Part shown: positions 8,281-15,054 of the stretch, one piece after another | Layout: each line of letters starts with the position of its first letter | Numbering within the stretch: position 1 is the first letter of the stretch | Origin: Paracoccus sediminilitoris | GTDB lineage: Bacteria; Pseudomonadota; Alphaproteobacteria; Rhodobacterales; Rhodobacteraceae | Length of the DNA stretch: 64,000 bases | NCBI RefSeq assembly: GCF_003259195.1 | Contig: NZ_QJPK01000011.1 | Coordinates: 1 to 64,000, forward strand | Reading direction: 5' to 3' | Notes under the pieces: generated by a model | The model's input: only the letters and a program-made list of their open reading frames with translations | What the model was told of the DNA's origin: nothing | Database searches by the model: none | Program-made: the position numbers and the translations under genes

Positions 8281-9381
8281 CTACTCTAATTGGTCCAGCA
8301 TGGATGCCACGGCAATTTCCAGTTTGCGGCGGTCAACGGCAGAGAAATCACGCGGCAAACGGATCTCCAATCGCCCGTTGGCGGCTGTGCACTTGGCGCT
8401 GCCCTGGGGTCGCTGCAACTGGAAAGTTGTCTTGGCCTTGGCAGCGGGTGCAGGCCTCTCGAAGCCGGGATCCCGGCTTGGCGCAATTGCATCTTCAGAA
8501 CCCTGCCCCGCATAGCGGCGCAGCAAATCAACCTCATCCTTGGCGCTTCGCTTATCCCAGCTTTTCAACTCGGCCTTGATGGCCGCGGCTATTCCCGGCA
8601 CATCTTGAAGGCGCTGCGCCAAGGCGAGACCCAAAGCACGGGATATTTCCTGCGGAAACATCAAGACATCGCCCAGATGCTGAACCAATGGGATAAAATT
8701 GCGGATATAGCTACGCTTCTGATATCCTGCCGACTTGAACAGAATTGCGACAGCCTTTTCGGCGTCAGGCTCGGCAGTCTGCGGATCCTGCGCATAACGC
8801 AGGGCCAGCTGCGCCATTTCCGCGAACGAGATATCCTTGCGGATCAGGTTCTCGTCGACCATCCGGCGGTACAGCTGTTCCAGCTGGTCGCCGCGAGCAG
8901 AGATGCCGGCCGGAATGCGTCCCCATTTATCCACCTGCCCTGACTCATCGCGTAGTTTGCGATAGGCCGACAAACGGCGATACCCTTGGATCAGCTGATA
9001 TCGTCCGTCACCCGATGGTTCGACCTGAATGGGATTTGACAGCCCGATATCGCGGATCGATGCCATCAGTTCCACCAGTTCAAGATCAGCCTCCGGCTTG
9101 CGGTCGCGCACCAGCTTCGAACTGTCGATCAAGTCGAGCTCAATCATGTCGGTGATCAGCCCAGCCCGCTTCAGCCGGACATGCTCCTGCGCAAGCGCAT
9201 CGTTTTCCGCTCTGATCTGGGCTTCGATGGCGGCGCGATCACGGGTCGATTCAGCAGTCTCAACGATGGCAGTTGCCATGGGCCCCCGGCGCTGGTCGGC
9301 CTTTTCCATCTTCCCCGCGGGGAAGTCTGCGTTGTCGTCCTCGGGGATATCGATGTCGAACATGCGGCGTTTGCGGCTCAT
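8281..9381 (-). CDS. parB: Plasmid partition protein ParB
   Basis: 366 residues. The basic N-terminus is followed by the ParB/Spo0J nuclease-like fold at about 110-200, including LSNPIQVEPSGDG and the GYRRLSAYRKL box, which correspond to the conserved ParB CTP/centromere-loading motifs. A helical HTH region follows (FAEMAQLALRYAQ and after). The gene overlaps parA by ATGA, and its ribosome site GGAGG lies inside parA. A candidate parS palindrome at 9310-9325 is embedded in codons 19-25 (DFPAGKM). It should bind those palindromes and load onto DNA to segregate the replicon with ParA. Confidence 0.9.
   Translation of the reverse strand: MSRKRRMFDIDIPEDDNADFPAGKMEKADQRRGPMATAIVETAESTRDRAAIEAQIRAENDALAQEHVRLKRAGLITDMIELDLIDSSKLVRDRKPEADLELVELMASIRDIGLSNPIQVEPSGDGRYQLIQGYRRLSAYRKLRDESGQVDKWGRIPAGISARGDQLEQLYRRMVDENLIRKDISFAEMAQLALRYAQDPQTAEPDAEKAVAILFKSAGYQKRSYIRNFIPLVQHLGDVLMFPQEISRALGLALAQRLQDVPGIAAAIKAELKSWDKRSAKDEVDLLRRYAGQGSEDAIAPSRDPGFERPAPAAKAKTTFQLQRPQGSAKCTAANGRLEIRLPRDFSAVDRRKLEIAVASMLDQLE
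9310..9325. repeat. Candidate parS site 2 (inside parB)
   Basis: CTTCCCCGCGGGGAAG, a perfect 16-bp palindrome within the start of parB, where it encodes FPAGK. It is the only copy with complete dyad symmetry including the centre. Confidence 0.75.
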
Positions 9382-10682
9382 GCGTTATCCTCCAGCTGAT
9401 CCCAAGCGGTCAGGACGTGACCCCTGAACTCCTCATAGGCCTGATCGAATGTTGCCCGTGCGCGTCGCCAGGTTCCCCGGGTCATCTCTCGATAGTCGAT
9501 TTCATAAATTGATGACAGGAAACGACCCGATTGTTCAACCGCCCGCGTCAGTTCAATGGGGTGTTCGGCCATGCGCTCGCCAAAGACCTGTCGGAAAGCG
9601 CCCAGCATCGCTTGGTGCAGCTCATTCGACGGTTCGTACCGGGTCATCAGGAAACGAATGTCCGTGAAGGTCTTGGGCAACGTGATCTTCCCCGTGGGGA
9701 AGTTTTCGAACCCGTGCGACAAATCCTCGAGCGCCTCGGACAGCTGGCCGATGAAGCTGGTCGTACTGTCATACTCCCAGTATCCGGGGCCGGAGGGCAC
9801 GTAGAGCATATCGGCCGCAAAGACCGCGTTCATGGATTGGTAGCCAATGGCCGGCGGACAATCGAACAGGATCAGGTCATAGGCATCATCTGCCAGGCTA
9901 TCCAAAAAGCGCGACACGGCACCAAAGAAAGTCCATTCTGGATTGAGGTGGCGATATTGGGCGCTGGCAAACTCCACGAAGGCGGCATTCGCGCAGCTGG
10001 GTACGATGTCGATCGTGGGCCAAGCGGTAGGCTTGATAAAGTCGGCCGGGCGCAGAGTTCCCAATCCCATGTCGCGAATCGAGGCCGGCAACTTTCGTTG
10101 GGGCAGGGCGGTCCCTGACTCGGCACCGGCGCTGGCGACGTTCATGCGATCCGTCTCGCGTTCCAGATCGCGGGCCATGATGCCCCAAACCGTGTGATCC
10201 TCGCCCACATCCGACAGGCCCATGGAATGCGACAGCGTGGCTTGGGGATCGAAATCGACGACCAGCACGCGATAGCCGTCCAAGGCCGCAGCATGGGCGA
10301 AATGCAATGCGACGGTCGATTTGCCCGCGCCGCCCTTGAAATTGGCGATGGCGGCGCGGAAGGCACGCTTGCCCTCGGGGCGCGGGGGCATGAGACTTTT
10401 CTTGTTAATCCTGACACGGCGACGCAGTTCGTTCACCTCTTCCAGGCTGAACCAGCGTTGACGACCGTCTTCCTCGACTTCCCCGAGGGGAAGGTTCGGG
10501 TCCGCGGCTAACTTGCCTCGGAAGGTCGACTGGTTGATTCGGAAGATCAGTTCGGCGACCTCCCAGCTAGAAAAACGGCGCAACGTCTTCTCATTGGCCG
10601 GGCTGAAGGTCTGACGACGGATCCAGCCTTGCATCTTCAAGGATTGCGCTTGCAACCGGGCGAGGTCTTCGTGGGTATACAT
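9378..10682 (-). CDS. parA: Plasmid partition ATPase ParA
   Basis: 434 residues from the chosen ATG (MYTHEDLARL). The N-terminal ~100 residues form a MerR/HTH-like DNA-binding region as in plasmid ParA type Ia (FSSWEVAELIFRINQSTFRG). The deviant Walker A FKGGAGKST lies at 115-123, VLVVDFDPQATLSHSMGL is the Walker A' region, and DLILFDCPPAIGY is Walker B. An in-frame ATG 12 codons upstream (MKTFSVLED) is a possible alternative. It is the first gene of parA-parB and is divergent from the replication gene. Two parS-like palindromes lie inside it (codons ~64-69 and ~327-332). It drives active segregation and probably autoregulates. Confidence 0.92.
   Translation of the reverse strand: MYTHEDLARLQAQSLKMQGWIRRQTFSPANEKTLRRFSSWEVAELIFRINQSTFRGKLAADPNLPLGEVEEDGRQRWFSLEEVNELRRRVRINKKSLMPPRPEGKRAFRAAIANFKGGAGKSTVALHFAHAAALDGYRVLVVDFDPQATLSHSMGLSDVGEDHTVWGIMARDLERETDRMNVASAGAESGTALPQRKLPASIRDMGLGTLRPADFIKPTAWPTIDIVPSCANAAFVEFASAQYRHLNPEWTFFGAVSRFLDSLADDAYDLILFDCPPAIGYQSMNAVFAADMLYVPSGPGYWEYDSTTSFIGQLSEALEDLSHGFENFPTGKITLPKTFTDIRFLMTRYEPSNELHQAMLGAFRQVFGERMAEHPIELTRAVEQSGRFLSSIYEIDYREMTRGTWRRARATFDQAYEEFRGHVLTAWDQLEDNA
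9687..9702. repeat. Candidate parS site 3 (inside parA)
   Basis: CTTCCCCGTGGGGAAG, identical to site 1, embedded in the 3' half of parA where it encodes FPTGK. Confidence 0.75.
10478..10493. repeat. Candidate parS site 4 (inside parA)
   Basis: CTTCCCCGAGGGGAAG in the 5' part of parA, encoding LPLGE. It has the same arms as the other copies and a different middle base. Confidence 0.75.
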
Positions 10683-11116
10683 ATTGTGCCTGTCTTCAAG
10701 AACGCTAAATGTCTTCATTTCCGCTTTTACGCTTGATTTGCTTTTTTGGCAAAAGACAACTTCACTCAAAGCAGGAAAAAGCGAACTTCAAGCTGGACTG
10801 ACCGAATCGCCCCAGAAAACGGGAATCGCTAAAAGAACCAGACCCTGCCAGAAGTGGGGGACAGCTTATGGTCGAATGCGCCGAAATAGGGGACATTCGT
10901 ACCCCAAAAGGGGACACTTACCTTGTCCCCCTATACCATTGAAACCTGTTTTTATCTTGATCAGAAGGCAGCCAGAAAGAACCAGTGACCTACCTGCTTG
11001 ACAGAATCGTGCTTTAGGACGCAAATGCGGTGAGGATGCGGAAAAACGTTGGGGCGCCCCAAGAACCCGGCCCGCATCCAAGCAGTCAGCCGAGCAATCC
11101 GGCAGCAGGAGCGACG
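10683..11116. other. Putative replication origin / parA-rep divergent control region
   Basis: About 434 nt with no gene, lying between the divergent partition operon and the replication initiator. It is more AT-rich than its surroundings and holds four GGGGACA-containing repeats (10857-10930). It also has short repeated words such as AGAACCAG (10834 and 10979 areas) and GAATCG. In related DnaA-like replicons the origin is expected next to the initiator gene, so this is the best candidate for oriV and for the parA and rep promoters. Origin function is inferred from layout and repeats. Confidence 0.6.
10857..10930. repeat. Iteron-like GGGGACA repeats
   Basis: Three direct copies of GGGGACA start at 10857, 10889 and 10910. 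One inverted copy (TGTCCCC) is at 10924-10930, so the last two face each other. Each is preceded on its own strand by an AT-rich triplet or a run of G. These are likely binding sites for the adjacent initiator or for partition-protein autoregulation. Spacing is irregular (32 and 21 nt), so classical iterons are not certain. Confidence 0.6.
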
Positions 11117-11791
11117 ATGCAGGTGAACAAACCCGTCGGCCGAGAGGCGGCGGCGCGGAAATACGACATCCTGTCGGCGCTGACGGCGCATGGGCTTGCG
11201 GGCGACCAGAACCGGCAACGGCTGGTGCTGCGGCTGATATCGCTGATCACCACCCGCTACAACTGGCAACGCAACGAACTGACTATGGGTCAAAAAGAGA
11301 TCGCGCGGCTTTGGTGCGTGGATGAGCGCACCGTCAAGCGCGACATGGCGCGGCTGCGCGCGCTTGATTGGATCACCGTCAAGCGCCAAGGTGCACGCGG
11401 ACGCGTCTCGGTCCTGGGGCTGGACCTGGAACGCATCCTCCTGGATACGCGTCCGGCATGGAAGAATATCGGCGAAGACTATGTCAGCCGCATGACGGAT
11501 CAACCGGCATCGCCGACAGTGGCCAATGTCGTGCCATTTCGACGCGCCGAGATCGGACCCGCTGAAGGCTGCTGGGCCAAGATGCGTATTTTACTGCAGG
11601 CCGAAGACCCTTCGATCTTCGATGCATGGCTGGCGCCCCTGACCGAAGCCGGCCAGGAAAACGACATCCTGCACCTGACCGCCCCGACGAGATTCCACGC
11701 GGCCTATGTCCGTTCGCATTTCATGGCTCGGCTGACCGTTGCCGCCAACCGTTCCGAGCCCGGTCTGCGCGGGGTAAGACTTCTGCCATAG
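11117..11791 (+). CDS. DnaA-like plasmid replication initiator
   Basis: 224 residues. The N-terminal half is a helix-turn-helix (MGQKEIARLWCVDERTVKRDMARLRAL, about residues 55-80). The C-terminal ~75 residues (from CWAKMRILLQAEDPSIFDAW to the end) match the DnaA N-terminal protein-interaction domain: W...L...FDAWLAPL...LTAPTRF.AAYVRSHF. There is no AAA+ ATPase and no DnaA box-binding domain. This short architecture, divergent from parAB, is the DnaA-like replicase of Rhodobacteraceae plasmids. AGGAG precedes the ATG at proper distance. The protein would set the compatibility group of the replicon. Confidence 0.82.
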   Translation: MQVNKPVGREAAARKYDILSALTAHGLAGDQNRQRLVLRLISLITTRYNWQRNELTMGQKEIARLWCVDERTVKRDMARLRALDWITVKRQGARGRVSVLGLDLERILLDTRPAWKNIGEDYVSRMTDQPASPTVANVVPFRRAEIGPAEGCWAKMRILLQAEDPSIFDAWLAPLTEAGQENDILHLTAPTRFHAAYVRSHFMARLTVAANRSEPGLRGVRLLP

Positions 11792-11850
11792 CCGCCGACG
11801 GCCCAAGGGGAACCGGACAGGACCGAGAGTTCAAGAGAGGAGGGGCCGTC

Positions 11851-13071
11851 ATGGATTTCACCATCACGCCGCAATTGGACGATCTTCGCAGGCGCATCGC
11901 CGCCTTTGTCGAAACGCGCATCATTCCGCATGAAGGCGACCGGGCCGCCTATGACGGCCATGGGAATATCAGCGACACGCTGCTGCAGGACCTGCGCATC
12001 CAGGCCAAAGCGGCAGGATTGTGGTGCCTGCAACTTCCCGAACGCGATGGCGGGCTGGGGGTCGGCATCCAGGGCATGGCCGTCTGCTATGAAGAAATGA
12101 ACCGATCGATCTTCGGGCCGGTGGTCTTCAATTCCGCCGCGCCCGATGACGGAAACATGATGGTCCTGTCGAAACTGGCCAGCCCCGAACAGCGCGCCCG
12201 CTGGCTGGCGCCCATCGCGGACGGCCGGGTCAGATCGGCCTTCGCCATGACCGAACCTGCACCCGGCGGGGGATCGGACCCGTCGATGATCCGCACCCGT
12301 GCGGTGCGGCAGGGCGATCATTATGTCGTCACCGGACGCAAATGGTTCATCACCGGGGCGGAGGGCGCGCAGCACTTCATGCTGCTGGCCCGGACTTCGG
12401 ACGGACCCAGGGATGCCCTGACGGCGATGATGTTCGACGCCGACCAGCCGGGTTGGCGCATCCTGCGCCGCATCGGCATCATGGGCCCCGAAGAACATGG
12501 CGGCCATTGCGAACTGGAATTCGACGGCCTGCAAATCCCTGTTGAAAACGTCATCCTGGCCGAGGGTAAAGGCATGCGCGTGACCCAGACCCGGCTTGCC
12601 CCTGCCAGGCTGACCCATTGCATGCGCTGGCTGGGTCTTGCCAAGCGGTGCATGCAGATTGCCCAGGACTATGCCGAAACCCGCGAAGGCTTCGGGATCC
12701 GGCTGGCGGATCGCGAAACCGTGCAGGTCGCGACCGGTGATCTGGCCATGCGGATCGAGATCGGCCGCCTGCTGGTCATGCGCGCCGCATGGGAACTGGA
12801 TCAGGGACGGCGGGCGGGGCCACAAATTTCGATGGCCAAGATCCACGTGGCCAACCTTCTGCACGACGCCGCCGACAGGGCGATCCAGGTGAATGGGGCG
12901 CGCGGCTACTCGACCGATACCGTACTCGAATGGATCTATCGCTATGCACGCCAGGCCCGCCTGGTCGACGGCGCGGACGAGGTTCACAAGATGGTGTTGT
13001 CCCGTGCCTATGCGGGGCAGGGGGGTGATTTTTGGTCCTGGCCGGTCGCGGGGGCGGATCATGACGTCTGA
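11851..13071 (+). CDS. Acyl-CoA dehydrogenase family protein
   Basis: 406 residues with the usual order: helical N-domain, FAMTEPAPGGGSD flavin motif near 133, RKWFITGA near 162, and a C-terminal helical bundle with VNGARGYSTDTVLEWIYRYAR. It oxidises or otherwise processes an acyl-CoA with FAD. An AGAGGAGGGG ribosome site precedes the ATG. It overlaps the next gene, an aminoglycoside-phosphotransferase-like kinase, by 11 nt. The same two domains are fused in ACAD10/ACAD11 and linked in the levulinate (lva) genes, where a 4-hydroxyacyl-CoA is phosphorylated and phosphate then eliminated. That role is an inference from pairing; a general fatty-acid role is possible. Confidence 0.85.
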   Translation: MDFTITPQLDDLRRRIAAFVETRIIPHEGDRAAYDGHGNISDTLLQDLRIQAKAAGLWCLQLPERDGGLGVGIQGMAVCYEEMNRSIFGPVVFNSAAPDDGNMMVLSKLASPEQRARWLAPIADGRVRSAFAMTEPAPGGGSDPSMIRTRAVRQGDHYVVTGRKWFITGAEGAQHFMLLARTSDGPRDALTAMMFDADQPGWRILRRIGIMGPEEHGGHCELEFDGLQIPVENVILAEGKGMRVTQTRLAPARLTHCMRWLGLAKRCMQIAQDYAETREGFGIRLADRETVQVATGDLAMRIEIGRLLVMRAAWELDQGRRAGPQISMAKIHVANLLHDAADRAIQVNGARGYSTDTVLEWIYRYARQARLVDGADEVHKMVLSRAYAGQGGDFWSWPVAGADHDV

Positions 13072-14077
13072 GAACCGTTTTTCGGGGCTGCAGCCTTGGC
13101 TCCACGCGAGGTTCGGTCCTGCAAACTACGACCTGCGCCCAATCGCGGGGGGGCAGTCGAATCCCACCTGCATGGTCGACCACGGTGACAGGCGGATGGT
13201 CCTGCGCACGCAGCCCTTGGGTCCGATCCTGAAAGGCGCCCATGCGATCGACCGTGAATATCGCGTCCTGCAGGCCTTGCAGGGGCAGGGCGTGCCGGTT
13301 CCCGAGCCGATCCTCTATTGCGCGGATGACGGAGTTATCGGGCGCCCCTTCTATCTGATGCAGCGGTTGGACGGGCGGGTGTTTCACGACAATTCCCTGC
13401 CGGGGATCGCGCCTTCCGAACGCGGTGAAATCTTCGCCGAGATGGCCCGCGTGATGGCCGCGCTCCATGCCGTCAACCCGATGCAGGTGGGGCTGGGTGA
13501 TTTCGGCCGCCCCGAAGGGTATTACCCCCGACAGATCGCACGTTGGTGGCAGCAATGCCAGGATTCGCAGCTTCTGCGGCATGACCCCATCACGGCCTTG
13601 GCGCCCTTGCATGACTGGCTGTCGGAAAACCTGCCCGATCAGGACGAACGCGTGTCCATCGCGCATGGCGATTTTCGTCTTGGCAACCTGATCTTCGCCC
13701 CCGACGCCCCCCGCGTGATCGGTATTCTGGACTGGGAGCTGTCGACCCTTGGCCCGGCACTGGCCGATCTGGGCTTCGCCTGCATGGCATGGCGTACAAG
13801 GCCGGACCAGTTCGGGGGCATCGCCGGCCTGGATCTAAATGCGATGGGGATCCCCGACAGGTACAGCTTCGTGGCGCATTATTACGACCACGCAGCCCCG
13901 ACGCCCCCGTTGCAGCCCTTCCACGAGGCTTTTGCCCTTTTCCGCTTTGCCGCCATCTTCGTGGGCATCGCCGACCGGGCTGCGGCTGGAAATGCGGCGG
14001 GGCAGGGGGCCAGCAATCTTGCGCCCTTGGCCGCGACATTTGCCGAACGGGGCCTGCAGATCGCGACGCAGGCCTGA
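13061..14077 (+). CDS. APH-family kinase, ACAD10/11-type partner
   Basis: 338 residues of the aminoglycoside phosphotransferase/choline kinase fold. The N-terminal ATP-binding lobe carries the GGQSNPTCMV glycine loop. The catalytic Brenner motif HGDFRLGNLIF is at about 201-211 and the metal-binding DWE (ILDWELSTLGP) at about 224. Antibiotic resistance is unlikely. The close relatives with this context are the kinase parts of ACAD10/11 and LvaA, which phosphorylate 4-hydroxyacyl-CoA. The start ATG lies inside the end of the dehydrogenase gene, so the two are translationally coupled and presumably act on one substrate. Confidence 0.82.
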   Translation: MTSENRFSGLQPWLHARFGPANYDLRPIAGGQSNPTCMVDHGDRRMVLRTQPLGPILKGAHAIDREYRVLQALQGQGVPVPEPILYCADDGVIGRPFYLMQRLDGRVFHDNSLPGIAPSERGEIFAEMARVMAALHAVNPMQVGLGDFGRPEGYYPRQIARWWQQCQDSQLLRHDPITALAPLHDWLSENLPDQDERVSIAHGDFRLGNLIFAPDAPRVIGILDWELSTLGPALADLGFACMAWRTRPDQFGGIAGLDLNAMGIPDRYSFVAHYYDHAAPTPPLQPFHEAFALFRFAAIFVGIADRAAAGNAAGQGASNLAPLAATFAERGLQIATQA

Positions 14078-14135
14078 AAGGGAACCGCTACGCAAGCATG
14101 GCGTTTTACCCATGATTCACAAGGAAGGTTCCGCC

Positions 14136-14501
14136 ATGTCCCGCCCGTTCTTTCAGTCTGCAATCGGCATCACGGCCCTGATGATCGGCCTCTCGGGGCC
14201 GGTGCTTGCGCAGGACAATCCGGGCAAACCGTCGGCTGTCTCCTCAGTAGCGACGAATGACAGCGCCGAACCCGCCTGCACCGACGAATCCGGCCAGGCC
14301 GAACCCGCCACCAATCCCGCCCCCTCCGAGGACGGCACTGCCCCGGAAAACACCGGCACCACGGGTTGGAGCGGCGGCACCGGCGGATCGCAGTTGGGCA
14401 CGAACACCCAAGGGGCGGTCGAACGGTCGCCCACCTGGCAGCCCCCGACCGCCCGTGGCCTCGATCTGAAGGGTCAGCCCGAAGATACGCAGACCTGCTA
14501 A
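14136..14501 (+). CDS. Small secreted acidic protein of unknown function
   Basis: 121 residues. A clear Sec signal peptide (hydrophobic SAIGITALMIGLSGPVLAQ, cleavage after ALAQ-type VLAQ) is followed by a low-complexity region rich in Pro, Glu, Gly, Thr and Ser. The mature part has two cysteines (PACTDE and the terminal QTC). It starts at an ATG with AAGGAAGG upstream. I do not recognise a family. Similar small secreted proteins ending in a predicted cysteine are seen in paracocci, but nothing here fixes a function. It is convergent with the next gene and shares its last four bases. Confidence 0.65.
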   Translation: MSRPFFQSAIGITALMIGLSGPVLAQDNPGKPSAVSSVATNDSAEPACTDESGQAEPATNPAPSEDGTAPENTGTTGWSGGTGGSQLGTNTQGAVERSPTWQPPTARGLDLKGQPEDTQTC

Positions 14502-14866
14502 GCGTCGTCGAGGCGCAGGCGCAGACCGTCGCGGTTCAGGAATTCCCCGTCGCGGATCAGGGTCCGATCAGCGTGCATGGCCTTGACCAAGGCGTCCAGC
14601 CGGGTCTTGGCCACGTCATCGGCTACGATCCCTTCGCGCCCCGCCCGGAACAAGGCAACCGCATCCCAGGAAACGCCGGCACAGTCCAGGTGCTGCGCCA
14701 AGACGGGCCAAGCCAGTTCATCGCCGATGACGTGCAGATGCGCCGACCGTAGCAACGACACCCGCCCATCCGACAATCCGATCAGCACCACGAGCATGGT
14801 GAAGCCATCGGAATCGGCCATTGATTTGGCCAGCCATTCGTCGAAATCGGTCGCGTGATCTGTCAT
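14498..14866 (-). CDS. Conserved-looking hypothetical protein
   Basis: 122 residues, cytosolic, mixed alpha/beta by eye, with no signal or membrane segment. Recognisable stretches are FDEWLAKSMADSDGFTMLVVLIG, SLLRSAHLHVIGDEL and HADRTLIRDGEFLNRDGLRLRL. No family comes to mind. The codon use and GC pattern look like neighbouring genes, so it is likely real. It overlaps the secreted protein gene tail to tail by four bases and starts just downstream of selC. Confidence 0.6.
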   Translation of the reverse strand: MTDHATDFDEWLAKSMADSDGFTMLVVLIGLSDGRVSLLRSAHLHVIGDELAWPVLAQHLDCAGVSWDAVALFRAGREGIVADDVAKTRLDALVKAMHADRTLIRDGEFLNRDGLRLRLDDA

Positions 14867-14887
14867 GTTTCCCGGCATCGGTCGGAT

Positions 14888-14983
14888 TGGCGGAGAGGAA
14901 TGGGAGTCGAACCCACCCGGGACAGGCTCGCTGCCCCAACCGGATTTGAAGTCCGGCCGCCCCACCAGAGACGATTCCCCTCC
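14888..14983 (-). tRNA. selC: tRNA-Sec (anticodon UCA)
   Basis: 96 nt including an encoded CCA. The anticodon loop CUUCAAA gives UCA (anticodon complement at 14947-14949) inside a GCCGGACUUCAAAUCCGGU-type stem. Long acceptor pairing (GGAGGGGAA with UUCCUCUCC) and a large variable arm (GGGGCAGCGAGCCUGUCCC) are typical of selenocysteine tRNA. The T loop GGUUCGACUCCC is intact. It decodes the in-frame UGA of fdoG together with selA and selB, which lie on the same strand 4 kb upstream in transcription order. Confidence 0.96.
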
Positions 14984-15054
14984 GAAGCCGATCTGATGCA
15001 CGGCCCGCCCCACATTTGGACCGGGCCGCCCGCCTTGGCAAGGGGAGCATAGGC

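Noticed and set aside
13061..14077. Aminoglycoside resistance gene
   Set aside because: It has the APH fold, but the coupling with an acyl-CoA dehydrogenase and the motif style fit the ACAD10/11 kinase group, not antibiotic kinases.
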